From contig CAZTGB010000001.1 in assembly GCA_964612965.1 (NCBI GenBank), positions 31,270-95,269 of the forward strand: a stretch of DNA of 64,000 bases, given 5' to 3'. A program made the position numbers and the translations under genes. The notes below the pieces were generated by a model. The model had not been told where the DNA came from. It ran no database searches and was given only the letters and a program-made list of their open reading frames with translations. Shown in pieces: positions 43,236-51,934 of this stretch. Origin of the DNA: CAZTGB01 sp964612965. GTDB taxonomy: Bacteria > Patescibacteriota > Microgenomatia > UBA8517. Position 1 is the stretch's first letter. Each line of letters opens with the position of its first letter.

Positions 43236-43955
43236 ATGAGGATAATTTTTCTTAACGTAGATCAAGGAAGAACTGAAGACAAACTCTTTGGATTTATCAA
43301 AAGAAACTCTCAACACACTGATATTTTTTGCTTCCAAGAACTAAATAAAACAAAAATAGATAAGATCAAAAAGGTTCTCCATGGATTTAATTTTATTTAT
43401 CATTCGAAAGGGGATTGGAAATATAAAACAAGAATAATTAACTATGGTCAAGGATTATTCGTAAAAAATGAAAAGATGCAAGTTCAATCGGCGCACTCCA
43501 TAAACACATATAAAGGGACTAATCGAGAGCCACAATGTTTTACACAACTGATCGAAATAAGAAACGGATCTGGGAATTTTGTGATAGCTAACATACACGG
43601 AAAAGTTTTTCCTGGTAACAAACTTGATACGCCAACAAGGATCTTGCAATCTAAAAAAATTATTAAATCCCTGGAGAATATCAAACACCCTAAAATAATT
43701 GGTGGAGATTTTAATTTGCTGCCAAATACTAAAAGTATTGAAATTTTTGAAGGCGACGGATATCGAAACCTAATAAAAGAATATAAAATATCAACTACTA
43801 GGAACAAAATTGCTTGGGAACGGTTTTCCAATCGGGAAAAACAGTATTTTGCGGACTATGTTTTTATTTCTCCTGAAATTAAAGTAAGTAAATTTGAAGT
43901 TCCTAATGTTGAAATCTCAGATCATTTACCTTTAGTCCTGGACTTTGAGATATAA
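43236..43955 (+). CDS. Endonuclease/exonuclease/phosphatase (EEP) family protein
   Basis: A product of about 239 residues starting at ATG 43236, 9 bp after tRNA-Ser(GGA); a longer frame would overlap the tRNA and was rejected. EEP metal and catalytic motifs are seen: the QE pair in DIFCFQELNK, the IIGGDFNLLP segment, and the terminal SDHLPLVLDF. The EEP fold includes nucleases and phosphodiesterases; the substrate is unknown. Confidence 0.82.
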   Translation: MRIIFLNVDQGRTEDKLFGFIKRNSQHTDIFCFQELNKTKIDKIKKVLHGFNFIYHSKGDWKYKTRIINYGQGLFVKNEKMQVQSAHSINTYKGTNREPQCFTQLIEIRNGSGNFVIANIHGKVFPGNKLDTPTRILQSKKIIKSLENIKHPKIIGGDFNLLPNTKSIEIFEGDGYRNLIKEYKISTTRNKIAWERFSNREKQYFADYVFISPEIKVSKFEVPNVEISDHLPLVLDFEI

Positions 43956-43962
43956 TTTCCTC

Positions 43963-44118
43963 ATGAAGAAGCAATCAAGAGAATTATCAAGTGATGAGGA
44001 GACAGACGAGATATTGGCAGATAAGAAGTTGATGAAAGCAATAAAACAAGGAGAAAAGGAGTTTGAAGAAGGCAAATCCTTAGACTTGGAAGAAGTAAAG
44101 AAAGATCTATTTAAATAG
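43963..44118 (+). CDS. Small acidic antitoxin-like protein (51 aa)
   Basis: A 51-residue ORF starting MKKQSRELSSDEETDEILAD and ending EEGKSLDLEEVKKDLFK. The DEILAD segment and the closing EEGKSLDLEEVKKDL are typical of the C-terminal toxin-binding end of Phd/RelB-type antitoxins, but the DNA-binding part and a toxin gene are absent. TATAAT at 43951-43956 ends 6 nt before the ATG, suggesting a leaderless mRNA. Confidence 0.55.
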   Translation: MKKQSRELSSDEETDEILADKKLMKAIKQGEKEFEEGKSLDLEEVKKDLFK

Positions 44119-44159
44119 CTTCAGATTATCTTCGGATAGGAGTGCTATAATTAGCCAGA

Positions 44160-45956
44160 ATGGACAACCAAGTAGAAGAAGTAAAAAGTAAAACAGACAT
44201 AGTCGCAATCATTGGAGAAAGAATAGAGCTTAAAAAAGCAGGAAGAAATTTTAAAGCCAATTGCCCTTTCCACGGAGAAAAAACTGCCTCGTTCATGGTT
44301 TCCCCAGAACTCCAAATTTTCAAGTGTTTCGGATGCTCAGAGGCCGGGGACGCTTTCTCTTTTCTTGAAAAATTTGAAGGAATGGAATTTGCTGAAAGCT
44401 TAAAATATTTAGCAGATAGGGCGGGAGTAAAACTAAAATCTTTCAGTGGAACCAAAAAATCAGAAAAAGAAAGAATAATTGAGGTTAACGCTCAAGCTAT
44501 TAGGTTATACTCATATCTTCTTAAAAACCATGAACAGGGCAAACGCGCTCTAAATTATCTCTTAAAAGAAAGAGGTTTAAAAATGTCAACAATTGAAGAG
44601 TTTGGACTGGGGTATTCTCCAGACAATCCAATATATATTAAAAAATTCTTGATAGACAAGAAAAAATTTACGCCGGCTGAACTTGAAAGAGCTGGTATCA
44701 CTCTAGGAAGTGGAACACGCTTCTATGACAGGTTCTCCGGACGAGTAATTTTCCCTCTAATGGATCACCGAGGCAACCCCATTGGTTTTTCAGGAAGAGT
44801 TCTTCCCTGGGACAAAAGAGAAACCGGCAAATACATCAATTCCCCAGAAACTCCCGCATACCACAAGAGTAGTGTTCTATATGCCCTAAACATTACACGT
44901 CCTTTTATAAAGAAAAAAGGAGTAGCAATTATAGTTGAAGGGGAACTTGATGCAATATCAAGCTACCAAGCAGGAATTAAAAACGTAGTTGCCATTAAAG
45001 GCTCTGCTCTAACGGAAGAGCAAGTAAAACTTCTTTCCCGTTTTGCCCCAAAATTTATTCTAGCTCTTGATGCAGACCTAGCGGGGGATGCCGCATCACG
45101 CCGTGGAATAATGGTGGCTTCTAATGCTGGAGTCGAGGTAAAAGTTACAGAAATGGCTGGAGCAAAAGATCCCGATGAGGCGGCAAGACATGACCTGGAT
45201 GGGTACAAAAAGTCACTTATCAACGCCGTTTCAATTTGGGATTTCTTTATAGATTCCGCGACCAAAAGATATGATGTTTCAACCGGGGTTGGTAAAAGTA
45301 AAATTTCAAGAGAAGTAATTCCGACTCTATCCGAAATAGAAGATAAAATAGTTCAAGCTCATTATATAGGAGTCGTTGCTCAAAAGTTATCAATCCCAGA
45401 AGAGGCAGTCAGGGAGCAAATTGAAAAGTTTATTAAAGAACCAGAAAAAGTTAGTGAAGAGATACCCGAAGAGGCAAGAGTCAAGAACAGACGTGACCTT
45501 CTTGAAGAAAGATTTTTAAGCCTAGCTTTTCAATCAGAACCTAAAATACTATTAATCAAAGCCAACTCAGGCTTTGTGACAAGCCCCCTAAATTTGAGAA
45601 TTGTTGAAGAATATAAGAAGTATTCAGACAAAGTTAAGTCGTTTGATTTAGCCACTTTTTCAAAGAGTTTGCCTCCCGAGCTATTTGATAGTTTTACCCA
45701 GATGGTTTTGAGAGAAACCTGGGAAGGAGAAGTAGATGAAGGCAAAATCAAAAAGGAGCTTGATTTAGTTGGAAAAGAGCTTAAAATACTATCAGTTAAG
45801 GAAAAGTTAGTTTCTTTAACAAATAAAATAAAAGTTCTCGAGGAAAAGGGCGACAAAAATGAGCTATTTAACGCTCAGGAAAAATTTAATAAACTCGCTA
45901 CACTTCTTTCTAAGATTAATAATAATGCCGAATCTGGCGTTATTTTCAGTGAATAA
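44160..45956 (+). CDS. dnaG: DNA primase DnaG
   Basis: A 598-residue primase that makes RNA primers at the fork. The CHC2 zinc site is CPFHGEKTASF with KCFGC near residues 38-62. The TOPRIM domain has IIVEGELDAIS and LALDADLAGD. The C-terminal helicase-binding part is present but weakly conserved. An extended -10 (TGCTATAAT, 44143-44151) ends 8 nt before the ATG. It is followed by rpoD, echoing the macromolecular synthesis operon without rpsU. Confidence 0.96.
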   Translation: MDNQVEEVKSKTDIVAIIGERIELKKAGRNFKANCPFHGEKTASFMVSPELQIFKCFGCSEAGDAFSFLEKFEGMEFAESLKYLADRAGVKLKSFSGTKKSEKERIIEVNAQAIRLYSYLLKNHEQGKRALNYLLKERGLKMSTIEEFGLGYSPDNPIYIKKFLIDKKKFTPAELERAGITLGSGTRFYDRFSGRVIFPLMDHRGNPIGFSGRVLPWDKRETGKYINSPETPAYHKSSVLYALNITRPFIKKKGVAIIVEGELDAISSYQAGIKNVVAIKGSALTEEQVKLLSRFAPKFILALDADLAGDAASRRGIMVASNAGVEVKVTEMAGAKDPDEAARHDLDGYKKSLINAVSIWDFFIDSATKRYDVSTGVGKSKISREVIPTLSEIEDKIVQAHYIGVVAQKLSIPEEAVREQIEKFIKEPEKVSEEIPEEARVKNRRDLLEERFLSLAFQSEPKILLIKANSGFVTSPLNLRIVEEYKKYSDKVKSFDLATFSKSLPPELFDSFTQMVLRETWEGEVDEGKIKKELDLVGKELKILSVKEKLVSLTNKIKVLEEKGDKNELFNAQEKFNKLATLLSKINNNAESGVIFSE

Positions 45957-45988
45957 TATGACGGTATTTAGTTGGTATAATTAGACAT

Positions 45989-47068
45989 ATGATCAGAAAA
46001 CAAGTACAAGATTTAATAAAAAAGGGTAGAGATCAGGGATTTATCACTCAAGAGGAAATAATGGAAGTATTTCCCGACGCCGAAGATAGAGTAGAGGAGC
46101 TAGATGAGCTATATGACACACTTTTGGCTGAGGGCGTTGATGTTTTTGAGTCAGTCACCCCAGAAGAAATTGAAACGGATGAAAAAGCAAAGGAAAAACT
46201 AGACCGAGAAATAGAACTTCTAACAAAACTTGAAGGAATTGAGTCTACAGACCCAGTCAGGCAGTATTTACGAGAAATTGGTCGTGTTCCTCTTCTTTTT
46301 GCAGAAGATGAAATTGAACTTGCCAAAAAATACGAAAAAGGAGAAAAAAGAGCAAAGGACAAACTAACAGAAAGTAATTTAAGACTAGTTGTTTCAATTG
46401 CAAAGAAATATATAGGACGAGGGCTATCGCTTCTTGATCTTATTCAGGAAGGAAACCAGGGACTAATTAGAGCCGTTGAAAAGTATGACTGGAGAAAAGG
46501 ATTTAAGTTTTCGACCTACGCTACCTGGTGGATTCGTCAAGCCATAACACGCGCCATTGCAGACCAAGCAAGAACTATAAGAATTCCTGTTCATATGGTG
46601 GAAACCATAAATAAGCTTTATAGAACGTCCCGTAGACTCATGCAGGAATTGGGAAGGGAGCCTACACCGGAGGAAATTGGAGAAGAACTTGAAATTGAGG
46701 GAGACCGCGTAAGGGAAATTTTCAAGATTGCCCAAGAAACTACATCCCTAGAAGCTCCAGTCGGAGAAGATCAAGAATCTTTCCTTGGAGATTTCATTCC
46801 AGATGAAAATACACTATCTCCAGTTGACCAAGCTAGTAAACAACTTCTTAAAGATCACTTGGAAGAGGTACTAGGAACCCTTTCTGAGCGCGAAGCTAAA
46901 GTGTTAAAACTTAGATTTGGTCTTGAGGGAAGTAAAGCCATGACCTTAGAGGAAGTAGGGAAGGTGTTTGGTGTTACACGCGAAAGAATCAGACAAATTG
47001 AAGCAAAAGCATTAAGAAAACTAAAGCATCCAAGTAGACGCAAAAAACTCCAAGACTACTTAGATTAA
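45989..47068 (+). CDS. rpoD: RNA polymerase principal sigma factor
   Basis: A 359-residue sigma-70. Regions 1.2 ([16 protein letters not shown]), 2 ([30 protein letters not shown]), 3 and 4 ([18 protein letters not shown]) are all clear. A short acidic segment replaces region 1.1. It has its own extended -10 (TGGTATAAT, 45973-45981) 7 nt before the ATG. As the main sigma factor it should recognise the many TGN-TATAAT promoters in this window. Confidence 0.97.
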   Translation: MIRKQVQDLIKKGRDQGFITQEEIMEVFPDAEDRVEELDELYDTLLAEGVDVFESVTPEEIETDEKAKEKLDREIELLTKLEGIESTDPVRQYLREIGRVPLLFAEDEIELAKKYEKGEKRAKDKLTESNLRLVVSIAKKYIGRGLSLLDLIQEGNQGLIRAVEKYDWRKGFKFSTYATWWIRQAITRAIADQARTIRIPVHMVETINKLYRTSRRLMQELGREPTPEEIGEELEIEGDRVREIFKIAQETTSLEAPVGEDQESFLGDFIPDENTLSPVDQASKQLLKDHLEEVLGTLSEREAKVLKLRFGLEGSKAMTLEEVGKVFGVTRERIRQIEAKALRKLKHPSRRKKLQDYLD

Positions 47069-47092
47069 AAAATCCAACAAATTAACAAAAAC

Positions 47093-47296
47093 CTACATCT
47101 TGCTGCAAATTGCACAATCCTTTTTGTGAGTAAAGAGAATATATACAGTTGAAAGACCAACAAGCATATAAACTGTATTTCCCATACTCATTCCAAAAAG
47201 AGATTCAACTAAATTGTAGTTGAAGAATGCAATCAAACCCCAATTAAGGCCTCCTGCAAAAACCAACGTCATAGCTATAATGTGTAACCATTTCAT
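47093..47296 (-). CDS. DUF378 small membrane protein
   Basis: A product of about 67 residues from ATG 47296, which has GGGGGTG as Shine-Dalgarno about 8 nt upstream. It has two membrane helices (HIIAMTLVFAGGLNWGLIAF and TVYMLVGLSTVYILFT) and the LNWGLI core typical of DUF378. Function unknown. The C-terminal CAIC pair is a small extra feature. It converges with rpoD. Confidence 0.85.
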   Translation of the reverse strand: MKWLHIIAMTLVFAGGLNWGLIAFFNYNLVESLFGMSMGNTVYMLVGLSTVYILFTHKKDCAICSKM

Positions 47297-47423
47297 AATC
47301 AATTCACCCCCTTTCAAAAATAACTAATCTTATTTATGCAGTTTCTTTAGAAGGTGTCAATGGTACTTTTAAAAATAACTTTGTACTATTTGATTTCTCT
47401 AGTTCGTTATAGTAACATGAAGC

Positions 47424-48104
47424 ATGGGTTACTTCGGAAAATTAGAGGAAAAATTAATAGCAATCGAACTCCGCAAGAAAGGCTTTTCGTATAATCAAAT
47501 CCTTAAAAAAGTAAGTGTATCAAAAGACACTATCAGCCGTTGGTGTAGAGACATAGTTATTACCCCAGAACAAATGGAAACACTTTTAAAAAGAAAGCTA
47601 ATTGGAGGTGAAAAAGGAAGGCTCATAGCCGCAAAATTAAAGCATGACAAAAGAATAGTTGAAACAGTCAAAGAACTAAAAAATGGAGAAAAAGATGTAG
47701 GTAAATTATCAAAGAGGGACAGATTTATTTCAGGAATTGCATTATATGCAGGCGAGGGGGGTAAAAAAAGTTTAGGTTTTGCAAATAGTGACCCCAAAAT
47801 TATCAAATTTATGATGGGCTGGTTTAGAGAGTTTTGTAACGTTCCCGAAGAAAAACTCAGGGGCTCCATATGGATCCACGACAATCTAGATGCGGAAGAA
47901 GCAAAAATTTATTGGTCTAACCTTACAAAAATACCTACTAGTCAGTTTTATAAAACTTATATTGCCAAAAATAAAGTGGATACTAAGAAAGTAAGAAAAA
48001 ATATACACAGTTTTGGAGTTTTTTCGATCACAATTCTAAGTATTCAAATGCATCGTAGAATCATGGGTTGGATGTCTGGAATACTCGGTAGCAAATTGGT
48101 ATAA
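47424..48104 (+). CDS. HTH protein with LAGLIDADG-like endonuclease domain
   Basis: A 226-residue protein. Residues 1-60 form a helix-turn-helix of resolvase/transposase type (LRKKGFSYNQILKKVSVSKD, then TISRWCRDI). The rest begins RFISGIALYAGEGGKK, a degenerate LAGLIDADG-type motif, then FANSDPKIIKFMMGWFREF, like homing-endonuclease-related HTH proteins common in CPR genomes. It ends 30 bp before the tRNA-Asn that holds a group I intron, which suggests a free-standing partner of that intron. It could also be a transcriptional regulator of the same fold. Confidence 0.68.
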   Translation: MGYFGKLEEKLIAIELRKKGFSYNQILKKVSVSKDTISRWCRDIVITPEQMETLLKRKLIGGEKGRLIAAKLKHDKRIVETVKELKNGEKDVGKLSKRDRFISGIALYAGEGGKKSLGFANSDPKIIKFMMGWFREFCNVPEEKLRGSIWIHDNLDAEEAKIYWSNLTKIPTSQFYKTYIAKNKVDTKKVRKNIHSFGVFSITILSIQMHRRIMGWMSGILGSKLV

Positions 48105-48134
48105 TCAGCTTCGCACCTTAATTTTAGTAGTTTT

Positions 48135-48395
48135 GCTCCCCTGTAGCTCAGCGGTAGAGCAAATTCCTGTCGGGATAGGCAGCCTTCTAAAGTAATTTAG
48201 AAGAGATAAATCAGGCTAATTCGGGGAACTCCAGTTTTTAATTGGACAATCCCGAGCTAAATCACGAAAGTGTAAATGTGTAGAGACTATATACCTGACA
48301 TCCTTATTTAGGATGATGAGATAGTCCAGACCTTTTGGTAACAAGAGAATTACTGTAAGAATGAGGTCGCTGGTTCGAATCCAGCCGGGGGAGCA
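48135..48395 (+). tRNA. tRNA-Asn (GTT) interrupted by a group I intron
   Basis: Exons 48135-48170 and 48356-48395 join to a complete tRNA. The acceptor GCTCCCC pairs with GGGGAGC, the D-arm is GCTCAGCGGTAGAGC, and the joined anticodon loop is CTGTTAA (GTT). The anticodon stem AATTC pairs with GAATG except at one end pair. The T-arm is GCTGGTTCGAATCCAGC. The intron splits the anticodon after its second base. CCA not encoded. Confidence 0.88.
48171..48355 (+). ncRNA. Group I self-splicing intron (185 nt, IC3-like, no ORF)
   Basis: P7 is formed by GACTAT (48285-48290) and ATAGTC (48321-48326), and P8 by CATCCT (48299-48304) with AGGATG (48310-48315). The GTAGAGACTA and ATAGTCCAG strings match the Azoarcus tRNA-Ile intron core. 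P1 pairs CTGT at the exon end with GCAG, giving the required U-G at the 5' splice site. The last intron base is G. It is shorter than the roughly 205-nt Azoarcus intron and encodes no protein. Confidence 0.87.
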
Positions 48396-48440
48396 AAACT
48401 ACTAATATCACAAGTCCGAGTCCTGTCCGCAGAGCAAAAC

Positions 48441-49235
48441 TTATTTGCAAAAATCACTTGTTTTTCCGCTTTGGCCATCAGATGAAGGAAGTGAAAGAAC
48501 TTTTTCTTTGTCTTCTTGGGATAGCCAATTGAACCAACAAACGGCATACTTGTTGATTTCAGAATTGTAATATTTCTCCCATTCAAGATCTTCGGAAGAG
48601 TGAACAGAGGCCCAAGAAGGATCTTTAGAAGCTTCATTTTGTTGTCGATAGTCATATACACCCCAATCTACAAATGTGTTGTAACCCCCAAGCACTTCAG
48701 GACCTCCAGTAGTTAGGCCCACTGCCGTTGCAATCACTTCACCTTCCTTAACATTGATGGGTGGATCAACCTGTGTGGTTCGGGAATCCAAACCCTTAGG
48801 AAGAGGGAATTTTTCAGCAATCTCCATAAATTTGGGAGTTAATTTCAAAAGATGACCAAAACGGTAACGTACTGCACATGGATGTTCAAAATCAAAAGTA
48901 TATTGAACCTCTCCGTTTACGAGGTATCTCGCACCGGCAATAATCTTTGCATCATATGGAGCAGTAACGGTAATTTCATCGGGTTTATATCCGTCAAAGC
49001 GAAAACCTCCATGAGCCTTGTAATTACCGCCTCTAATTTGCCCTGGATATAGAATAGAGGTAACTTTGTTTAAATCTACCGGCATTTTAAAAACAAATGG
49101 ATCTGGACATTTTTGATACGATTTTGAAGCTCGGTTGATTTGCATTTTGGGCAAGATCTTTTCAGGGGAGCGGATTATCCCGATGGTCAAAAATGTTGCC
49201 AACCCCGCGAAAATTAGAAGTAAAACTTTTCCCAC
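48441..49235 (-). CDS. Exported LytM/M23-like protein, probably not an active peptidase
   Basis: A 264-residue protein with an N-terminal signal or anchor (VLLLIFAGLATFLTIGII). A beta domain with AHGGFRFDGYKPD, then TVTAPYDAKIIAGARYLVNG resembles the M23/LytM fold. The HxxxD-like start is suggestive, but the closing HxH motif appears as VDWGVYD, so the metal site is incomplete. It may be a wall-binding or regulatory LytM protein. The Cys-containing C-terminus is unassigned. Confidence 0.62.
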   Translation of the reverse strand: MGKVLLLIFAGLATFLTIGIIRSPEKILPKMQINRASKSYQKCPDPFVFKMPVDLNKVTSILYPGQIRGGNYKAHGGFRFDGYKPDEITVTAPYDAKIIAGARYLVNGEVQYTFDFEHPCAVRYRFGHLLKLTPKFMEIAEKFPLPKGLDSRTTQVDPPINVKEGEVIATAVGLTTGGPEVLGGYNTFVDWGVYDYRQQNEASKDPSWASVHSSEDLEWEKYYNSEINKYAVCWFNWLSQEDKEKVLSLPSSDGQSGKTSDFCK

Positions 49236-49338
49236 TAGATTAACTTTATCACTTTTTTTGTTAATTTTACGTAATCAGTATTAATAAAAGAGAGCACTAG
49301 AAAATAGAGTTACAAAGAAAAACTGATATAATTAACGT

Positions 49339-49644
49339 ATGTCCAAAAATCCAATTATTAATGCCCTAAGTGCTTCAGCATATATTATCTTCATTGTCAG
49401 TGTTATGACATTCGTGACGCAAGCCTTAAGGAACAAACCCGATACCTTTTTCGCTCCAATCACGTTTTTATCTGTACTTACTCTTTCTGTTGTTGTCATG
49501 GGGTTTCTATTTTTTTACCAGCCCATTATGTTGTTTATGGATGGAAAGAAAAAAGAAGCAGTAAACCTATTTGTTAAAACCTTGGGTGTGTTTGGAGTTA
49601 TTACTGCAGCTGTTTTAATACTCCTTTCTCTGGAACTAATTTAA
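49339..49644 (+). CDS. Three-helix membrane protein, unknown function
   Basis: A 101-residue protein with three membrane helices (AYIIFIVSVMTFVTQAL; FLSVLTLSVVVMGFLFFY; FGVITAAVLILLSLELI) and a short charged loop DGKKKEAV before the third. No family is recognised. The promoter TGATATAAT (49324-49332) ends 6 nt before the ATG, so the mRNA should be leaderless. Confidence 0.6.
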   Translation: MSKNPIINALSASAYIIFIVSVMTFVTQALRNKPDTFFAPITFLSVLTLSVVVMGFLFFYQPIMLFMDGKKKEAVNLFVKTLGVFGVITAAVLILLSLELI

Positions 49645-49676
49645 CAAACGTCATTGACTTCTTTTAGTAAAACTTC

Positions 49677-49979
49677 ATGATTAAAAAAGATGTTTCTGGG
49701 GGTTTTGTACACAATATACCAGACGACTTGCGAAAAACACTTGTTTCAAGTCGGGCTGTGCTTACTGCTTGGAACAGTCTTACCCCACTGGCACGCAATG
49801 AATGGATCTGCTGGGTAACCTTCGTCAAAAAGCCAGAGACAAGAAGAAACCACATTCAAAGAGCGCATGATGAGATTTTGGAAGGGAAGAAAAGACCTTG
49901 TTGTTGGCTAGGCTGTATTCACCGCACAGATAAGCGGATAAGCCCTTCAGTGCAAAGTTTGCTTCAAAAACGGCCATAA
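49677..49979 (+). CDS. YdeI/OmdA family protein
   Basis: A 100-residue protein with the family core WNSLTPLARNEWICWVTF, then KKPETRRNHIQRAHDEILEG and RPCCWLGC. YdeI/OmpD-associated proteins are linked to bacteriocin or peptide resistance in some bacteria, but the mechanism is not known. It is probably cytoplasmic. The promoter is not obvious. Confidence 0.8.
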   Translation: MIKKDVSGGFVHNIPDDLRKTLVSSRAVLTAWNSLTPLARNEWICWVTFVKKPETRRNHIQRAHDEILEGKKRPCCWLGCIHRTDKRISPSVQSLLQKRP

Positions 49980-50035
49980 AGTGCTTTATTTCACAAAGTA
50001 GGCTATAATACGAACTTAGGAAGGAGGCAAAATAT

Positions 50036-50233
50036 ATGAAGGGTACAATTAAAACAAAAACAGATAAGGGATATGGTTTTATTTCTCGAGACGGAGAAAC
50101 AAAAGATCTTTTCTTTCATTCTAATGATTTAGTAGGCGTTACTTTTGATGATCTTCAAGTCGGAGCAGCAGTTACTTTTGACATTGTAGATGGTGAAAAA
50201 GGACCAAGCGCAAAGAACGTAAAATTAGCTTAA
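50036..50233 (+). CDS. cspA: Cold-shock domain protein
   Basis: A 65-residue CSD protein with RNP1 KGYGFISRD and RNP2 DLFFHSNDL, a single-stranded nucleic-acid chaperone. It has the strongest Shine-Dalgarno in the area (AGGAAGGAGG ending 8 nt before the ATG), in contrast to the many leaderless-type genes. Normal length. Confidence 0.95.
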   Translation: MKGTIKTKTDKGYGFISRDGETKDLFFHSNDLVGVTFDDLQVGAAVTFDIVDGEKGPSAKNVKLA

Positions 50234-50282
50234 AAGTAAAGCTTCAGGTTAATTTAGAATCATTCAATTATAATTATCTCTA

Positions 50283-50690
50283 GTGATGAAAAAACTTCTC
50301 ACTTCAACGAGTATTTATGTCATGGAATCAAAAATTCCAGGTGCTGGCCGTGGAGTTTATGCGGCTTGTGATGTTAAAAAAGGAGAAGTTATTGAAACGT
50401 GTCCAATTATTAAAGTGTCAAAAGACGAGGCAGCTCACTTAAATGAGAGTTCTTTGGTTACTTATTTCTTTTATTTTGGAAGGAATAAAGAGGAGTTACT
50501 AATAGCGCTTGGTTTTGGATCAATTTATAACCATTCATATAATCCAAACGCAGACTATAAAATCCAACCCACAAAAAATATAATTGACTTTGTGGCTATA
50601 AAAGCCATAAAAAAAGATACTGAAATAACAACAAACTATAACCATGGAACCCCTAAAGATAAGAACCCGTTATGGTTTGAGGTAGAGTAA
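50283..50690 (+). CDS. SET-domain protein 1
   Basis: A 135-residue SET-domain protein. It has GRGVYAACDVKKGEVIETCP, then the conserved GFGSIYNHSYNPNADY and EITTNYNH motifs of the S-adenosylmethionine and lysine pocket. SET proteins methylate lysines; bacterial targets are mostly unknown. A second SET gene at 55348-55731 shares GSIYNHS.PNAD, so the two are paralogues. TATAAT at 50269-50274 precedes the GTG start by 8 nt; ATG 50286 is an alternative. Confidence 0.85.
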   Translation: MMKKLLTSTSIYVMESKIPGAGRGVYAACDVKKGEVIETCPIIKVSKDEAAHLNESSLVTYFFYFGRNKEELLIALGFGSIYNHSYNPNADYKIQPTKNIIDFVAIKAIKKDTEITTNYNHGTPKDKNPLWFEVE

Positions 50691-50698
50691 TATAAATC

Positions 50699-50848
50699 AT
50701 GATTGAAGAACATCCATTTGGAGATTTTATTCCTCAAAATACCCAATATTTATTACTTGGAAGCTTTACAGGCAAAATTACAGATAACTCTTATGATTGG
50801 TTTTATGGAACAAAAAGAAATTTATTTTGGCCAGAGATGGTAAGTTGA
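50699..50848 (+). pseudogene. Uracil/hypoxanthine-DNA-glycosylase-like fragment (N-terminal)
   Basis: A 49-codon ORF starts MIEEHPFGDFIPQNTQYLLL, then GSFTGKITDNSYDWFYGTKR and NLFWPE, the N-terminal signature of a G:T/U mismatch-type DNA glycosylase family (about 160-200 residues when complete). After FWPE near 50835 the homology stops, and sequence of a toxin gene in another frame takes over. It is thus a fragment, most simply left by a deletion. Confidence 0.65.
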
Positions 50849-51045
50849 TAGAACCTTTCGGCAAAAAGATTGATAAAGATTTGTTTGAAATTAGAATAGA
50901 GAATAATGGGCAGTATAGATTACTGTATACCTATTTTGTCAGAGAATATGTAGTTATTCTCTCAGCTTTTCAAAAGAAAACACAGCAAACACCATCAAAA
51001 GAAATTAAAAAAGCAAAAATGAGATTGAAAGGATATATTTTATGA
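50797..51045 (+). pseudogene. HigB/RelE-like (Gp49) toxin lacking its N-terminus
   Basis: The frame holds the C-terminal two thirds of a Gp49-like toxin: GKLIEPFGKKIDKDLFEIRI, then GQYRLLYTYFVREYVVILSA and FQKKTQQTPSKEIKKAK. The usual 40 or so N-terminal residues are absent; the first 11 codons come from the glycosylase fragment in a shifted frame. Toxic activity is doubtful. It overlaps its antitoxin gene by 4 bp, so the original operon is still visible. Confidence 0.65.
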
Positions 51046-51359
51046 ACACAAAAACTAAAAAACAAAATTTGGAAAAAATAATTAAAAGAAATACAGTTTC
51101 TAGCGAAAGTGTGTTTCGTGATTTCACTGTTAAACAAAAAAGAATAGCTGATGGACAGATCAAATATTATGATGTTTTAATAGGACTGAAAAATCAAAGA
51201 GAAAAAATGGGATTCTCACAAAAAGAGCTGGCAGAAAAGGCCAATCTACCTAGAACCACTATTACCAAGATTGAATCTGGAAATTATAATCCTACAATCA
51301 ATACTTTAATATCTATTGCAGAAGCACTCAACAAAAAATTAGAAGTTAAATTTGCCTAA
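51042..51359 (+). CDS. HigA-like XRE-family antitoxin
   Basis: A 105-residue protein. After a charged start, an XRE helix-turn-helix is clear: LKNQREKMGFSQKELAEKAN, then LPRTTITKIESGNYNPTI. In HigBA systems such a protein binds the toxin and represses the operon. The cognate toxin upstream is decapitated, so this is probably a surviving antitoxin or solo regulator. It overlaps the next, opposite gene by 21 bp. Confidence 0.85.
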   Translation: MNTKTKKQNLEKIIKRNTVSSESVFRDFTVKQKRIADGQIKYYDVLIGLKNQREKMGFSQKELAEKANLPRTTITKIESGNYNPTINTLISIAEALNKKLEVKFA

Positions 51360-51926
51360 TCCACCAATTTTCGTCAAGGTCCAAGAAAGAAGTAATGTGG
51401 CTATAGTTAACATGCTTGTGTAAATAGCCACTCCTTTTACACCAATAACGGTGGGGTTTAGAAAATTATAAGGGTACCAAGAAGTGATGGATCCTCGGAC
51501 AAGAGAATAAGCCAAATAAATTAACATAACGATAATCCAAGTAAGCGCCTTTTCTAGAGGAATTTTAGTTGATGGTGTAAAAATCCAATCTGCCAAAACT
51601 GCAATTGGAGCCAAATAGTGTAAAACTATATTTATCCAGGCGACGAACTCATCATTCCTGCCTCCTAACAGAATTATTAATCCAAGACCGGCTGTTAGAA
51701 TATAAAGGGTAGCGGCACCTCTTAGTATGTCTAAACGTATTGATTCGAAGACATTAAAAGCCGAAGAAATAAACACAAAAGAGACAAATAAACTGCTCAG
51801 TACAGTAAAATAGCTGAAGAAATTTATTGGTTTTTGCCTGAAAGTAAGAAACTGGGCAATCACCGCAACCAAAATAAGGATCCCAAAACCAAGTCTGTAA
51901 AATTTAATGAATGATTGTATGTCCAC
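51339..51926 (-). CDS. Pr6Pr family membrane protein
   Basis: A 195-residue protein with six membrane helices. The pattern FFSYFTVLSSLFVSFVF, then LHYLAPIAVLADWIF and SWYPYNFLNP matches the Pr6Pr family (a six-helix family named for its Pro residues; function unknown). The gene lies next to a scaffold gap at its 5' side, so its promoter may be incomplete. Confidence 0.85.
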   Translation of the reverse strand: MDIQSFIKFYRLGFGILILVAVIAQFLTFRQKPINFFSYFTVLSSLFVSFVFISSAFNVFESIRLDILRGAATLYILTAGLGLIILLGGRNDEFVAWINIVLHYLAPIAVLADWIFTPSTKIPLEKALTWIIVMLIYLAYSLVRGSITSWYPYNFLNPTVIGVKGVAIYTSMLTIATLLLSWTLTKIGGLGKFNF

Positions 51927-51934
51927 AATTCATT

